A program made the position numbers and the translations under genes. This document shows positions 18,918-26,671 of a DNA stretch of 64,000 bases, piece by piece; positions within the stretch are counted from its first letter, which is position 1; each line of letters opens with the position of its first letter. Location: the NCBI RefSeq assembly GCF_004005475.1, contig NZ_RZTZ01000009.1, positions 62,001-126,000 of the forward strand, read 5' to 3'. The DNA comes from Niallia taxi (GTDB lineage: Bacteria > Bacillota > Bacilli > Bacillales > Cytobacillaceae). The notes beneath the pieces were generated by a model. The model searched no databases. It was not told where the DNA came from and saw nothing but the letters and a program-made list of their open reading frames with translations.

Positions 18918-19757
18918 TTATAAGGCCTGTTTCTTGAATTCTACTGGCGTTAAGTAACCGAGTGTTCCATGAATTCGAATATGGTTAAACCAATGAACAT
19001 AATCATTTAATTTCAGTTTTAGCTGTTCAAGAGAAGTAAAATGGGCTCCATTTGCGAATTCCGTTTTGAAGACTTTGAACATAGCTTCGGCGACGGCGTT
19101 ATCGTATGGACATCCCTTTGTACTCAAAGATCTTTGAATCCCAAATGTTTCTAAAGCCTCGGAAAGTAGTTTATTATCAAACTCTTTTCCTCGGTCTGTA
19201 TGAAACAGTTGAATGTTATGAAAGTTACCTTTAATGCTTGCCAATGCTTTATATACCAGGTCAGCTGTCTTATTTGGACCAGCACTATAGCCGATAATTT
19301 CTCGGTTGAAAAGATCGACAAATAAGCATACGTAATGCCATTTTTTCTCGACACGGACGTATGTTAAATCACTTACAACTACTGTTAATGCTTCTTCTTG
19401 GTTAAATTGACGTTTTAACTCGTTTCGGGTAGGAGCTTCATTACTGGATTGTTTATATTGCTTGTATTGTGCCACCGTATAATTCGATACCAAGCCTAGT
19501 TGTTTCATAATCCGACCGATTCGACGACGAGAAACGATCCAGTTTTGCTTCTTTAACTCTACTTTGAGTTTGCGAGTACCATAGTTACAACGACTTCCCT
19601 TAAAAATGCGTTGAATTTCATTGGAAAGCTCCACTTCTTCTCTTTCATGGGCTTCTTTTTCGCACAAATTGGCTTGATAGTAGTAACTACTTTTGGGTAT
19701 ATGGAGGACGTTACACATTGCTGATACTGAATATTTGTGTGTGTTATTTCGAATCAC
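18918..19757 (-). CDS. IS3-family transposase OrfB (DDE integrase)
   Basis: 279 residues from GTG. HTH_21 region near residues 20-75 (NYGTRKLKVELKKQNW), then the rve integrase core: VVSDLTYVRV with the first Asp, LFHTDRGKEFDNKLL with the second, and NAVAEAMFKVFKTEF with the Glu. All three catalytic residues are present, so the domain looks complete. It starts two bases after the OrfA stop in another frame, so a fused transposase by programmed -1 frameshifting is expected for this family, although no strong A6G slippery site is visible at the junction. Confidence 0.92.
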   Translation of the reverse strand: MIRNNTHKYSVSAMCNVLHIPKSSYYYQANLCEKEAHEREEVELSNEIQRIFKGSRCNYGTRKLKVELKKQNWIVSRRRIGRIMKQLGLVSNYTVAQYKQYKQSSNEAPTRNELKRQFNQEEALTVVVSDLTYVRVEKKWHYVCLFVDLFNREIIGYSAGPNKTADLVYKALASIKGNFHNIQLFHTDRGKEFDNKLLSEALETFGIQRSLSTKGCPYDNAVAEAMFKVFKTEFANGAHFTSLEQLKLKLNDYVHWFNHIRIHGTLGYLTPVEFKKQAL

Positions 19758-19759
19758 AT

Positions 19760-20041
19760 TTATTTTCGTCCCATGATCAGCGCAGCTTGCTTTAAAATGT
19801 CATTCTCCATCATTAAGCGTTGGTTTTCTTTGCGTAATCTCATTAACTCGTTCTCTTCCTCTGTACGATTATCTTTCGCAAAAAAGGATCCAGTTTCTTG
19901 ATGATTTTTAATCCAACGATCTAATGAGGATGGTGTGATTTCATACTCTCGGCAGATATCCGCACGGGACTTTCCATTTTCATATAGCTTTACTAATTGA
20001 AGTTTAAATTCGGCTGTAAAAGTTCTACGTTGGCGCGGCAT
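19760..20041 (-). CDS. IS3-family transposase OrfA (HTH)
   Basis: 93 residues. Helix-turn-helix region FTAEFKLQLVKLYENG to YEITPSSLDRWIKN, followed by a leucine-zipper tail ELMRLRKENQRLMMENDILK. This is the DNA-binding subunit that recognises the element's ends. Start ATG follows AAGGAGCTTGGTACA, a good ribosome binding site. Confidence 0.9.
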   Translation of the reverse strand: MPRQRRTFTAEFKLQLVKLYENGKSRADICREYEITPSSLDRWIKNHQETGSFFAKDNRTEEENELMRLRKENQRLMMENDILKQAALIMGRK

Positions 20042-20460
20042 TGTACCAAGCTCCTTTAGGTTAGTATGTTTAGTGTACTAGCCCTTATAAATTCTGTCCA
20101 ACTTAGTGTAGCCGATTCATAGTATTTCTTTAATGAAGAATCACTCTTCTCCTCTTTTTTTGTGAAGATAGACCACTGAGCAATATTAGCATTTATCGAT
20201 TGGAGATTATCAATAGTTTGTAGTAATTTATCCTCTTTTCCAAGGACCTTAAAATTAAAATGAAAAAATAAAGAAATTAAAAGGACAGAAGCTGTTGAAT
20301 AGATAATTGTTTTCTTCATATAAATATCCCCCTTCTAGCTTCATACTGTCCTATTTTAATTGTTTTTATACCTAATAGTCTTTTAATCTATTAAGCAAAT
20401 ATTAACTAGCAAAAATATGAAAAGGTTATAAAGCAAACTCTATAACCTTTTCTATCAAAA

Positions 20461-21078
20461 TCAAAGACTTTCCTTGATTCGATCTATTCCCACTCGCTTA
20501 ACAAATTTATAAAATTTTTCTCTCTTCTTACCTTCACAAATATATAATTCTATGATTTTATCAGCCTTTTGATATAGTTGCTCTGGTGAAAGATCCTTAA
20601 ATAATAATGTTCCTATTTCTGCATCTTTCCCAGTACTTTCCCCCCCAATATACAAGGAATAAGTATCTTTTATTTTCATTACTCCTATATCGTTTACTAA
20701 TGGTTCACCACAACCCACGGGACAACCAGTATAAGCAAATTTCAAAGTAAATGGTACTTCCCTACCTGCAACTCTTCTGTTCAATTCCTGTGCTACAGGC
20801 ATACCTTCCTCCTCAGAACCTTTACAAAAATTACATGTACGTAGGCTTTTCACATAATTGCCTACTGGATAACAACTTAATCCAGACATCCTAAATTCCT
20901 TCATTATTTCTTGAGCATTACTTTTTGGAATCTCTAAATATATTTGTTGGAAGGTAGTTAATTCTACCTCTTGATTCTCATCTAAATATTTAGCCAGAAT
21001 CGATAGTTGCCTTGCATTTATTCTAGCTCCGAACTGGATACCACCGTTAACAGTAATTTTTATCTTTTCAGCCCCCAT
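20461..21078 (-). CDS. Nitrite/sulfite reductase hemoprotein-like half-protein
   Basis: The ATG at 21076-21078 (GGGAG nine bases upstream) is preferred to the TTG three codons earlier; 205 residues. The N-terminal 70 residues are the ferredoxin-like half-domain (GGIQFGARINARQLSILAKY). Then come the siroheme/4Fe-4S motifs: TCNFCKGSEEEG and, after a short gap, YTGCPVGCGEPLVNDIGVM. Full-length NirB or CysI have two such repeats, so this is one half only; short stand-alone forms exist in anaerobes and some bacilli. It may bind siroheme and reduce an oxyanion or act in tetrapyrrole chemistry. Trapped between two IS3-family elements with no reductase partner nearby. Appears intact. Confidence 0.75.
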   Translation of the reverse strand: MGAEKIKITVNGGIQFGARINARQLSILAKYLDENQEVELTTFQQIYLEIPKSNAQEIMKEFRMSGLSCYPVGNYVKSLRTCNFCKGSEEEGMPVAQELNRRVAGREVPFTLKFAYTGCPVGCGEPLVNDIGVMKIKDTYSLYIGGESTGKDAEIGTLLFKDLSPEQLYQKADKIIELYICEGKKREKFYKFVKRVGIDRIKESL

Positions 21079-21157
21079 TTTGTCCAACTCCCATATTAAT
21101 TTTAATGATAAAAAAAGGCTACCGTAAGGTAGTGACCCCTTAAAGTTAGAGTTTTTA

Positions 21158-21967
21158 TTACACAGCTAATTGGCTGGCATGAGTTCGGAATTTTACCGGA
21201 CTCATGCCGGCCAGTTTTTGTTTAATTCGATCGTTGTTATAGTAATGGATGTACTTCTCAATCTTCATCTTCAAGGCTTCATAAGAAATTAATTGTTCTC
21301 CGTAATACATTTCCTGCTTCAGTAAGCCAAAGAAGTTTTCCATTGCTGCATTGTCTGCACATGTTGCTTTGCGAGACATGCTTTGGTACATCTTATTTTC
21401 TTTCAATGTGTGTACCCATTTGTAGTGCTGATAGTGCCAGCCTTGATCGGAGTGAATGGTGGTTCTATATTTGGCACGCTCTTGAATAATAGGAAGCACC
21501 TGTTTTAATGAATCCATCACAAATTCCAGCGTTGGACTTTTAGACATACTAAACCCAATAATTTCGCCGTTATATAAATCCATGATAGGGCTTAAATACA
21601 ACTTCTCATCATTTGTACATTTGAATTCCGTTACGTCGGTCACAACTTTTTGAAGGGTATGTGGTGTGTGGAAACGACGGTTCAAACGATTTTTCGCCAC
21701 TTTCCCAACCGTACCTTTATACGATTTGTAGCGTGATTTACGCACGAATTTTTCGCATTTCAAACCTAGTTTCTTCATGATACGTTGTACTTTCTTATGG
21801 TTAACGGGGTAACCTTGCGTTTTCAATTCCGCATGAATACGACGGTAACCATATCTGCCTTCATGCTTCTCAAACGTCTCTAAAATCAGCGTTTCCCACG
21901 TTTCATTTGGATTCTTTTGTTTCATCTGTTTGATTTGATATTGATACGTTGCCTCTGGAATTTTCAC
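21158..21967 (-). CDS. IS3-family transposase OrfB (IS150 group)
   Basis: 269 residues. N-terminal HTH_21 segment (HEGRYGYRRIHAELKTQGYPVNHKKVQR, residues about 35-62 taken in parts) and a full rve core: VVTDVTEFKC (Asp), TIHSDQGWHYQ (Asp) and DNAAMENFFGLLKQE (Glu). The catalytic triad is intact. It depends on frameshifting or a separate OrfA for end binding; the OrfA of this copy is broken, so transposition may need help from another copy. Confidence 0.92.
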   Translation of the reverse strand: MKIPEATYQYQIKQMKQKNPNETWETLILETFEKHEGRYGYRRIHAELKTQGYPVNHKKVQRIMKKLGLKCEKFVRKSRYKSYKGTVGKVAKNRLNRRFHTPHTLQKVVTDVTEFKCTNDEKLYLSPIMDLYNGEIIGFSMSKSPTLEFVMDSLKQVLPIIQERAKYRTTIHSDQGWHYQHYKWVHTLKENKMYQSMSRKATCADNAAMENFFGLLKQEMYYGEQLISYEALKMKIEKYIHYYNNDRIKQKLAGMSPVKFRTHASQLAV

Positions 21968-21984
21968 TTGTGTTAAGACATCTT

Positions 21985-22547
21985 TTAATCGGAATCCTTC
22001 TTCTTTAAGTTCGAAGGCGATGGCTGCTTGTGCTTTTCGAGGAAGGCATCCGGATTCTCTCGAAAAGCCTTCAACTTTTTTAAATAGGCAACCTCTAAAC
22101 GAAGCATTTCATTTTCACGTTCTAACTGTTCCTCACGTGACATTGGTTTATTCTGTTTATTCGCTGTTGTTTTTGGTTTTTTAGACATAGACGGGCGCCC
22201 CTTTGCTTTTTGTTGCAGGCCCTCTATTCCTTCTTTTTCTAATTTACTGTTCCAATTGGCGATTAAACTCGGATTATTTATCCTAAATTGAATCGCTGTC
22301 TCTTGAAAAGAAGCACCTGTTTGTTTCATAAAGTGTAATACATCCAATTTGAATGAACAGGGTATTCCTCATTAACTATTTTCCGTTGTAACCCTTCCTC
22401 GCCAAAAGCTTTATAAGCACTTACCCAATTCTTAATTGGCGAAGAAGATGGAATACTGTATTTTTGCGCCAATCGGTCATAACTTAAAGCACTTTGCAAA
22501 TACTCTTGTACAATTTTCAGTTTGAAATTCCCACTATATTTAGCCAT
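21985..22547 (-). pseudogene. IS3-family OrfA, inactivated by a one-base deletion
   Basis: The start at ATG 22545-22547 gives MAKYSGNFKLKIVQEYL and IPSSSPIKNWVSAYKAFGEEG, an intact first HTH. Around 22353 the expected codons for Gln-Phe-Lys-Leu read His-Ser-Asn-Trp and the frame closes. The neighbouring frame continues with DVLHFMKQTGASFQETAI, the second HTH, and the coiled coil REEQLERENEMLRLEVAYLK down to 21985. One missing base at about 22353 therefore splits orfA. Sequencing error is the alternative explanation. Confidence 0.8.
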
Positions 22548-22618
22548 AAAAAAACACCCCCAAAAGTTAGATTTCAACTCTAACTTTTGGGGTGCAGCAC
22601 TTAAGATAGCCTTTTTTA

Positions 22619-23203
22619 TTATTCTACTGGAGATAATTCACTTTCAGTAACCCATTGATGGTTCGTTACTTTTTCTCCCCCTGTAGTTGGAGTGTAATCG
22701 ACCATATAAACCGTTGTTTTCTCTGCAGAATCAATTGTAGCCTTTGCCCCATTCATGCCTTCCATATGAGCTGCATTGATTATTACTTCTGTACCTGGCT
22801 CAATTGCTTCATCCCCAGCATCTTCAATTTCTTCTTGAATCACCCATTTATGGTCTGTTACTTTCTCTCCACCTGTTGTAGGTGTGTACGATATCGTATA
22901 AACAAATGTATCATAAGCACCTACAATAGTTGCCTCAGCACCGTCCATGCCTTCCATATGGTCTGCATTGATGATAGCATTACTTCCTACATCATACTTA
23001 GGATTTTCAGCGACTTTTAAACCTTCAGGCACTTCTCCTGATCCTGACATATCCATACCTTCCATATCTTGAGAAGACATATCCATACCTTCTTCTTCAC
23101 TTGAGTTTGAGCTATTATCGTTGTTATTGTTAGAACAAGCAGCTAATAATAAGACCAATAGAGTCAAGATAAGACTGCTTTTCATAAAAGTTTTTTTCTT
23201 CAT
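22619..23203 (-). CDS. YdhK-type Met-rich lipoprotein with two DUF1541 repeats
   Basis: 194 residues, ATG after AGGAGAGGAAAA. Lipobox LLAAC at about residues 19-23, then a Met-rich GMDMSSQDMEGMDMSG linker. Two DUF1541 units follow (about 70-125 and 135-190), each with a GSNAIINADHMEGMDGA or GTEVIINAAHMEGMNGA half and a YTPTTGGEKVT(D/N)H half. YdhK proteins co-occur with copper and heavy-metal genes and are thought to bind metal at the surface. The next minus-strand gene upstream is the Cys-rich copper-storage protein, which supports a copper role. Intact. Confidence 0.88.
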   Translation of the reverse strand: MKKKTFMKSSLILTLLVLLLAACSNNNNDNSSNSSEEEGMDMSSQDMEGMDMSGSGEVPEGLKVAENPKYDVGSNAIINADHMEGMDGAEATIVGAYDTFVYTISYTPTTGGEKVTDHKWVIQEEIEDAGDEAIEPGTEVIINAAHMEGMNGAKATIDSAEKTTVYMVDYTPTTGGEKVTNHQWVTESELSPVE

Positions 23204-23490
23204 TTTTCCTCTCCTTTTTCTGGTTCAATAATTAGAATGCTTTTTCTCATAAAAACATCTGAAAAATGATGGGAAATATTGATTAGAATTCAGCTTCTGC
23301 TCCTCCCTATGTATTTTTCCCTATTTTACTAAGAAAAAATGCATAAATTATGCAGAATTTTTTATCCTAAATTAAGAACATCCTTATAATACTAAATAAT
23401 AACAATAACGGAACAACTGAAAAAACAAAAATCCAATAAGTTATTTATTTGGTAAATAACTTATTGGATTTGTTCTATTGATAAATCAGC

Positions 23491-23820
23491 TTAAGAAACC
23501 ATTTTTCGGCAAATCTCTGCGCATTTAAAACAAGACTCTGCACATTTTTGGCAGTGTTCATGATGACTGTGTTTTTTACATTCTTCTCCACATTTTTCAC
23601 AAATCTCTGCACATAACAAACATATTTCCTTCATTACTGGACTATTAGACTGGATAGCCTTAGCGGCTAAGCTACAAATGTCTGCACACTCTCTATCTAG
23701 CCTGATGCAATCGACCATCATTTTAACGTCATCCTCTTTTAAACAAGCATCAAAACAGTAATTGCATGCCTCCATACATTCTAAACAAGCTTTTACACAT
23801 TCTTCGTAAGTCATATTCAT
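23491..23820 (-). CDS. Cys-rich four-helix-bundle copper-binding protein (DUF326)
   Basis: 109 residues, start after AGGAGGTAATAAT. Nineteen cysteines, many in CxxxC or CxxC spacing along predicted helices (EECVKACLECMEACNYC, CLLCAEICEKCGEEC), with a His-rich loop KHSHHEHC. This matches DUF326/Csp-type copper storage proteins whose four-helix bundle is lined with thiols that hold many Cu(I) ions. No signal peptide, so it is cytosolic. It extends the copper block beyond the IS elements and could buffer Cu(I) before CopA export. Confidence 0.9.
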   Translation of the reverse strand: MNMTYEECVKACLECMEACNYCFDACLKEDDVKMMVDCIRLDRECADICSLAAKAIQSNSPVMKEICLLCAEICEKCGEECKKHSHHEHCQKCAESCFKCAEICRKMVS

Positions 23821-23981
23821 ATTATTACCTCCTCAATAGTTTTAGTAACAATATTATACTTCCCATAAGATATTTAAATAAACTACATAAAAAATGCATA
23901 TTTAATAGGATTTTGTTTAATTAAATGCAAAATTTCTACACAATTTTTTTATAAAATGATGAAAAAAACGCTAGGAGAATT

Positions 23982-24653
23982 ATGATGAAAAAAATCTTAA
24001 TCATAGGAGGAGACAAAGGGTATTATTGGTTTAAACTCCTAAAGAGATACGGATTTGATTGCATTGAACCCGTAAATCCTAAAGATATGATTAATTCTAT
24101 TATTAGTCAAAACATTACTATGGTATTAATAGATAACTCCTCACTAAAACTAAAAGTGGAAGACATATGTAAGGAAATTAGAGTTGTTTCTTCTGTCTTT
24201 TTAGTAGTAATTAGTAATAATACTAATGATTCACTGGTTAGTATCCTTAAAAATGGTGCGGATATTTGTTTAAAAGAACCAATTTATGAAGAAGAATTAT
24301 TAGCTAGGATAAACTCATTATTCCGTACTCTACCTAAAGTGAAGAGTGAAGTCTATACATTTAATCATTTACAATTAGAGAAAAGTAAGCATGAATTGAC
24401 TTATAATAAAAAACTGATACCACTTTCTCAAATTGAAATTAAAATTATAGAATTGCTGATTAATAATCCTAATAAAGTTCTAACCCCCAGTTCCTTAATA
24501 AAAAGTATTTGGACACACAATCCTATTAGTCAACAAACTCTTCGCTCATACATTAGAAACATTAGAGATAAAATTAGAGAAACAGGATTTCCTATTGATA
24601 AACATTTAGAAACAATATGGGGTGTTGGTTATATTTGGAAGCAAGATGGTTGA
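23982..24653 (+). CDS. Orphan OmpR-like regulator with an atypical receiver
   Basis: 223 residues, ATG after AGGAGAATT. The receiver is degenerate: only one acidic residue (D11 in GGDKG) where an Asp pair is usual, phospho-site D51 in VLIDNSS retained, the Thr/Ser switch lost in VISNNTND, and Lys98 kept in LKEPIY. The C-terminal winged helix is standard (LSQIEIKIIELLI, LRSYIRNIRDKIR, IWGVGYIWK). No kinase is adjacent. It may be controlled by protein level, by a non-cognate kinase, or work without phosphorylation. Its similarity to the regulator at 8.6 kb suggests a duplicated ancestor. Confidence 0.85.
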   Translation: MMKKILIIGGDKGYYWFKLLKRYGFDCIEPVNPKDMINSIISQNITMVLIDNSSLKLKVEDICKEIRVVSSVFLVVISNNTNDSLVSILKNGADICLKEPIYEEELLARINSLFRTLPKVKSEVYTFNHLQLEKSKHELTYNKKLIPLSQIEIKIIELLINNPNKVLTPSSLIKSIWTHNPISQQTLRSYIRNIRDKIRETGFPIDKHLETIWGVGYIWKQDG

Positions 24654-24846
24654 TTTTATTACGGTTATTATAGTTGATTTTTTCACTCTCTTTACCTCCC
24701 TTTAAAGTAATTTTTCCAAAAACGTTTATGATTATGCTACAACCCTAGCGACATAAAAAGGACTTCCCTTTAATTAGGAAATCCCTGTTATACTTAATAC
24801 GAGGAATTACTCTTCAACACAAGAGTAGAGCTATTCCTTTACTTAT

Positions 24847-24884
24847 AAACAAAACACTCTCTGTCTAGAGAGTGTTTTGTTTAG
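24847..24884. terminator. Bidirectional terminator between the orphan regulator and the coiled-coil protein
   Basis: Stem AAACAAAACACTCTCT (24847-24862) and AGAGAGTGTTTTGTTT (24867-24882), with a T tract on both strands. The rest of 24660-24950 holds no gene. Confidence 0.85.
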
Positions 24885-24952
24885 TCAAAATTGTTTCCCT
24901 TTTGGGTTATCTCATTCACTTTTAAAATATGTATCCATTATAACATTACCTG

Positions 24953-25846
24953 TTATTTTATAAGTTTTTGTAATTCTTTTACCGTTTTATCTTTTTGTTC
25001 AAATAGGTTTTGAAGTTGATTGTTTTTTGCTTTTTCCATAGTGGATATGACACCGTTTAATCTATTCTTCTCTGTTTTTTCTTTTGACTCTAAATTGCTA
25101 ATTTTGTAATTAAGAACTGTTTTAGAAATCGATCCCCTTTTAAATTGAGAATTCCATTTGTCCTTTTCGAAACTAGTTGTTAAACCTAGTAATTTAATCT
25201 CTGTTTCCTTCCCTTTTATATCGTTATCAAAATGTAATCGAATGGCCTGTGTTTTGTATTTAACAACAGCTTTATTGATTAAAGTAATATTATTCATAAT
25301 CTCATCTGTTCCAGCATTCATTTCTATTCTTTTAGATTCTTCTTTTTGCATGGAAGAGATATTGTATTCCATCGATTTCCCTATAGAGGCTAATTGTTTC
25401 GATTGAGAATCATTTAATTGTGCGATCTTCTTTTCAAAATTCTTCTCTATGTTCGTTTGTTCCGTATCTATATTACTTAATTTTTTATTATACGTTTGCT
25501 TCGCTTGTGTAGCATTCTTCTTTTTTTCCTCTTTATACACTTGTAACGCTTCATATCTTTGTTCCGTTATTTTAAATAGCTGACTTTTCTTTGTGACTTC
25601 CTCTACTAGAATAAGGCTCTCTATTTCTGTCTTTACTGTTTGTTTTTCCTCTTGATAGTAATCCAACATGGAATTATTCAAGTATCTTAAAATCTCATTT
25701 TCCTTCTTGGGTATACTTCCACTTGTATCAACATTAGAAGCTGCTTCTACACGTGTGTTTTCCAAAGTAATTGGATTAACCAATCCTCCAATAGTCAGTA
25801 TTCCTGTAAGTGTTAATCCCATCATAAATTTCTTTTTTCTATCCAT
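24953..25846 (-). CDS. Secreted coiled-coil protein of unknown function
   Basis: 297 residues, start after AGGAGAGATGAATAG. Signal peptide about residues 1-36 (FMMGLTLTGILTIGG ... VEAAS). The mature protein is almost wholly helical and charged, rich in Lys, Glu, Gln and Asn, with heptad-like stretches around 100-180 and 235-295, and no recognisable catalytic domain. It might be a surface or mating-associated structural protein, but nothing in the sequence proves this. It is a single-gene unit between a terminator and a divergent small gene. Confidence 0.55.
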   Translation of the reverse strand: MDRKKKFMMGLTLTGILTIGGLVNPITLENTRVEAASNVDTSGSIPKKENEILRYLNNSMLDYYQEEKQTVKTEIESLILVEEVTKKSQLFKITEQRYEALQVYKEEKKKNATQAKQTYNKKLSNIDTEQTNIEKNFEKKIAQLNDSQSKQLASIGKSMEYNISSMQKEESKRIEMNAGTDEIMNNITLINKAVVKYKTQAIRLHFDNDIKGKETEIKLLGLTTSFEKDKWNSQFKRGSISKTVLNYKISNLESKEKTEKNRLNGVISTMEKAKNNQLQNLFEQKDKTVKELQKLIK

Positions 25847-26074
25847 CTATTCATCTCTCCTAAGCTTTAATAGAGTAATTATATAGGGTTAAAAATAGTG
25901 CAATTGTTACTTATGTCAGTATAATCAAAAAAAGTTATTCGACATTATCCCTGACACTGTGAAAAACCTTAGTTGGTATTAACTTTCAACAGCTGGTTGT
26001 AAATGAAGCAAGAACAGCGTATTATGTTCGTTAAGTTAATGCGATGCGATAAAACTATAGAAAGAAGGATATTT

Positions 26075-26341
26075 ATGCTTAAATTAGGGCTAAGAATATT
26101 AGATCGGTTAGGTACAAAAGAAAACATTACCTTTGGTTCCGTTTATATTGCGTTAGGCTGCATTTATAAATTAGAAGAACAAATTCTATATGTACGTAAA
26201 TTCGCTGAAATAGATCCGGATTATGTTATAACTTTAAGAAAGTATGTGGAGAGAGAATCTAGGAGAACAGGAGATATGGAGATTGCTAAGGGCTGGTATA
26301 AAGCCATTTCTATTGTGGATTCTGAGAATGATGAAAATTAA
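26075..26341 (+). CDS. Small hypothetical protein
   Basis: The start at ATG 26075 is preferred because AGAAGGATATTT precedes it; an earlier ATG at 26003 lacks a good site. 88 residues, with helical segments LKLGLRILDRLG and ITLRKYVERESRRTG and no signal peptide or membrane helix. I do not recognise the family. It is isolated between divergent coiled-coil and hydrolase genes. Confidence 0.45.
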   Translation: MLKLGLRILDRLGTKENITFGSVYIALGCIYKLEEQILYVRKFAEIDPDYVITLRKYVERESRRTGDMEIAKGWYKAISIVDSENDEN

Positions 26342-26671
26342 AAGTCAAACCTTTAAAGACATAGGTTTTAATGGCTTATGGTTGGGTCACTCTTGGAATC
26401 CCAGTAAACAAGAGTGCCCCAACCACTTGCATGTAAGGTGATAGCAAGCAAATGGATTTAAACTTGCTACTCTTATATTATTCCCAAAGTTATAACATTT
26501 ATGTATAGTTATATCGCACCTGGAGTCACAATGTAAAAAAGGTTTAAAATAACAAAAAGAAGAGGATATTACTCCCCTTCCTTTTATTGAGTTTCGCTAA
26601 TAACTTTTGGTTAGAAGTGACGAGCTTCTACCCTCTTATTATACCATGAATAGGAACTGATTCTTGAATCA
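26342..26671. terminator. Intergenic stretch with a strong hairpin
   Basis: About 330 bases without a gene. It holds an inverted repeat GGTTGGGTCACTCTT (about 26380-26394) and AAGAGTGCCCCAACC (about 26409-26424), probably a terminator for the preceding plus-strand gene although no T run follows. Bases 26560-26670 are T-rich and lead to the hydrolase stop codon on the other strand. Confidence 0.5.

Larger units (their letters stand above)
18898..20107 (-). mobile_element. IS3-family insertion sequence inside ywmB
   Basis: About 1.2 kb with two overlapping-type ORFs. The ends show related inverted repeats: CACCAAACTGGACAACTTTT at the left and, on the opposite strand, CACTAAGTTGGACAGAATTT at the right, both continuing into TTATAAGG. 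A matching target duplication of 3-4 bases could not be identified (flanks differ), so the exact ends are uncertain or the locus has rearranged since insertion. Confidence 0.85.
18370..20319 (-). pseudogene. ywmB: YwmB-family gene split by an IS3-family insertion and a frameshift
   Basis: Three pieces read as one YwmB-like protein. Bases 20319-20107 give the signal helix and KEDKLLQTIDNLQSINANI; 18897-18680 give QFNWEVEKDENHHIKLTG; 18670-18370 give ALMKKQENIEQISTLLVKKF and the family's C-terminal GSPIITEEY. The first and second pieces are separated by the IS element. The second and third are in different frames: a six-T run (six A on the coding strand) at 18672-18677 needs a seventh base to join EEYKK to SIINIDEKEEYYF. 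YwmB is a secreted protein of unknown function found near spoIID/spoIIQ on Bacillus chromosomes. The plasmid copy is doubly inactivated. Confidence 0.8.
21112..22615 (-). mobile_element. Second IS3-family (IS150-like) insertion sequence
   Basis: About 1.5 kb. Both ends read inward as AAAAAAGGCTA, then an ACCCCTTAAAGTTAGAGTT (left) or ACCCCAAAAGTTAGAGTTG (right) segment, good terminal inverted repeats. The right end also contains a local inverted repeat of CTAACTTTTGGGG (22555-22592). No clear target duplication was identified because both flanks are A/T runs. Confidence 0.88.
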
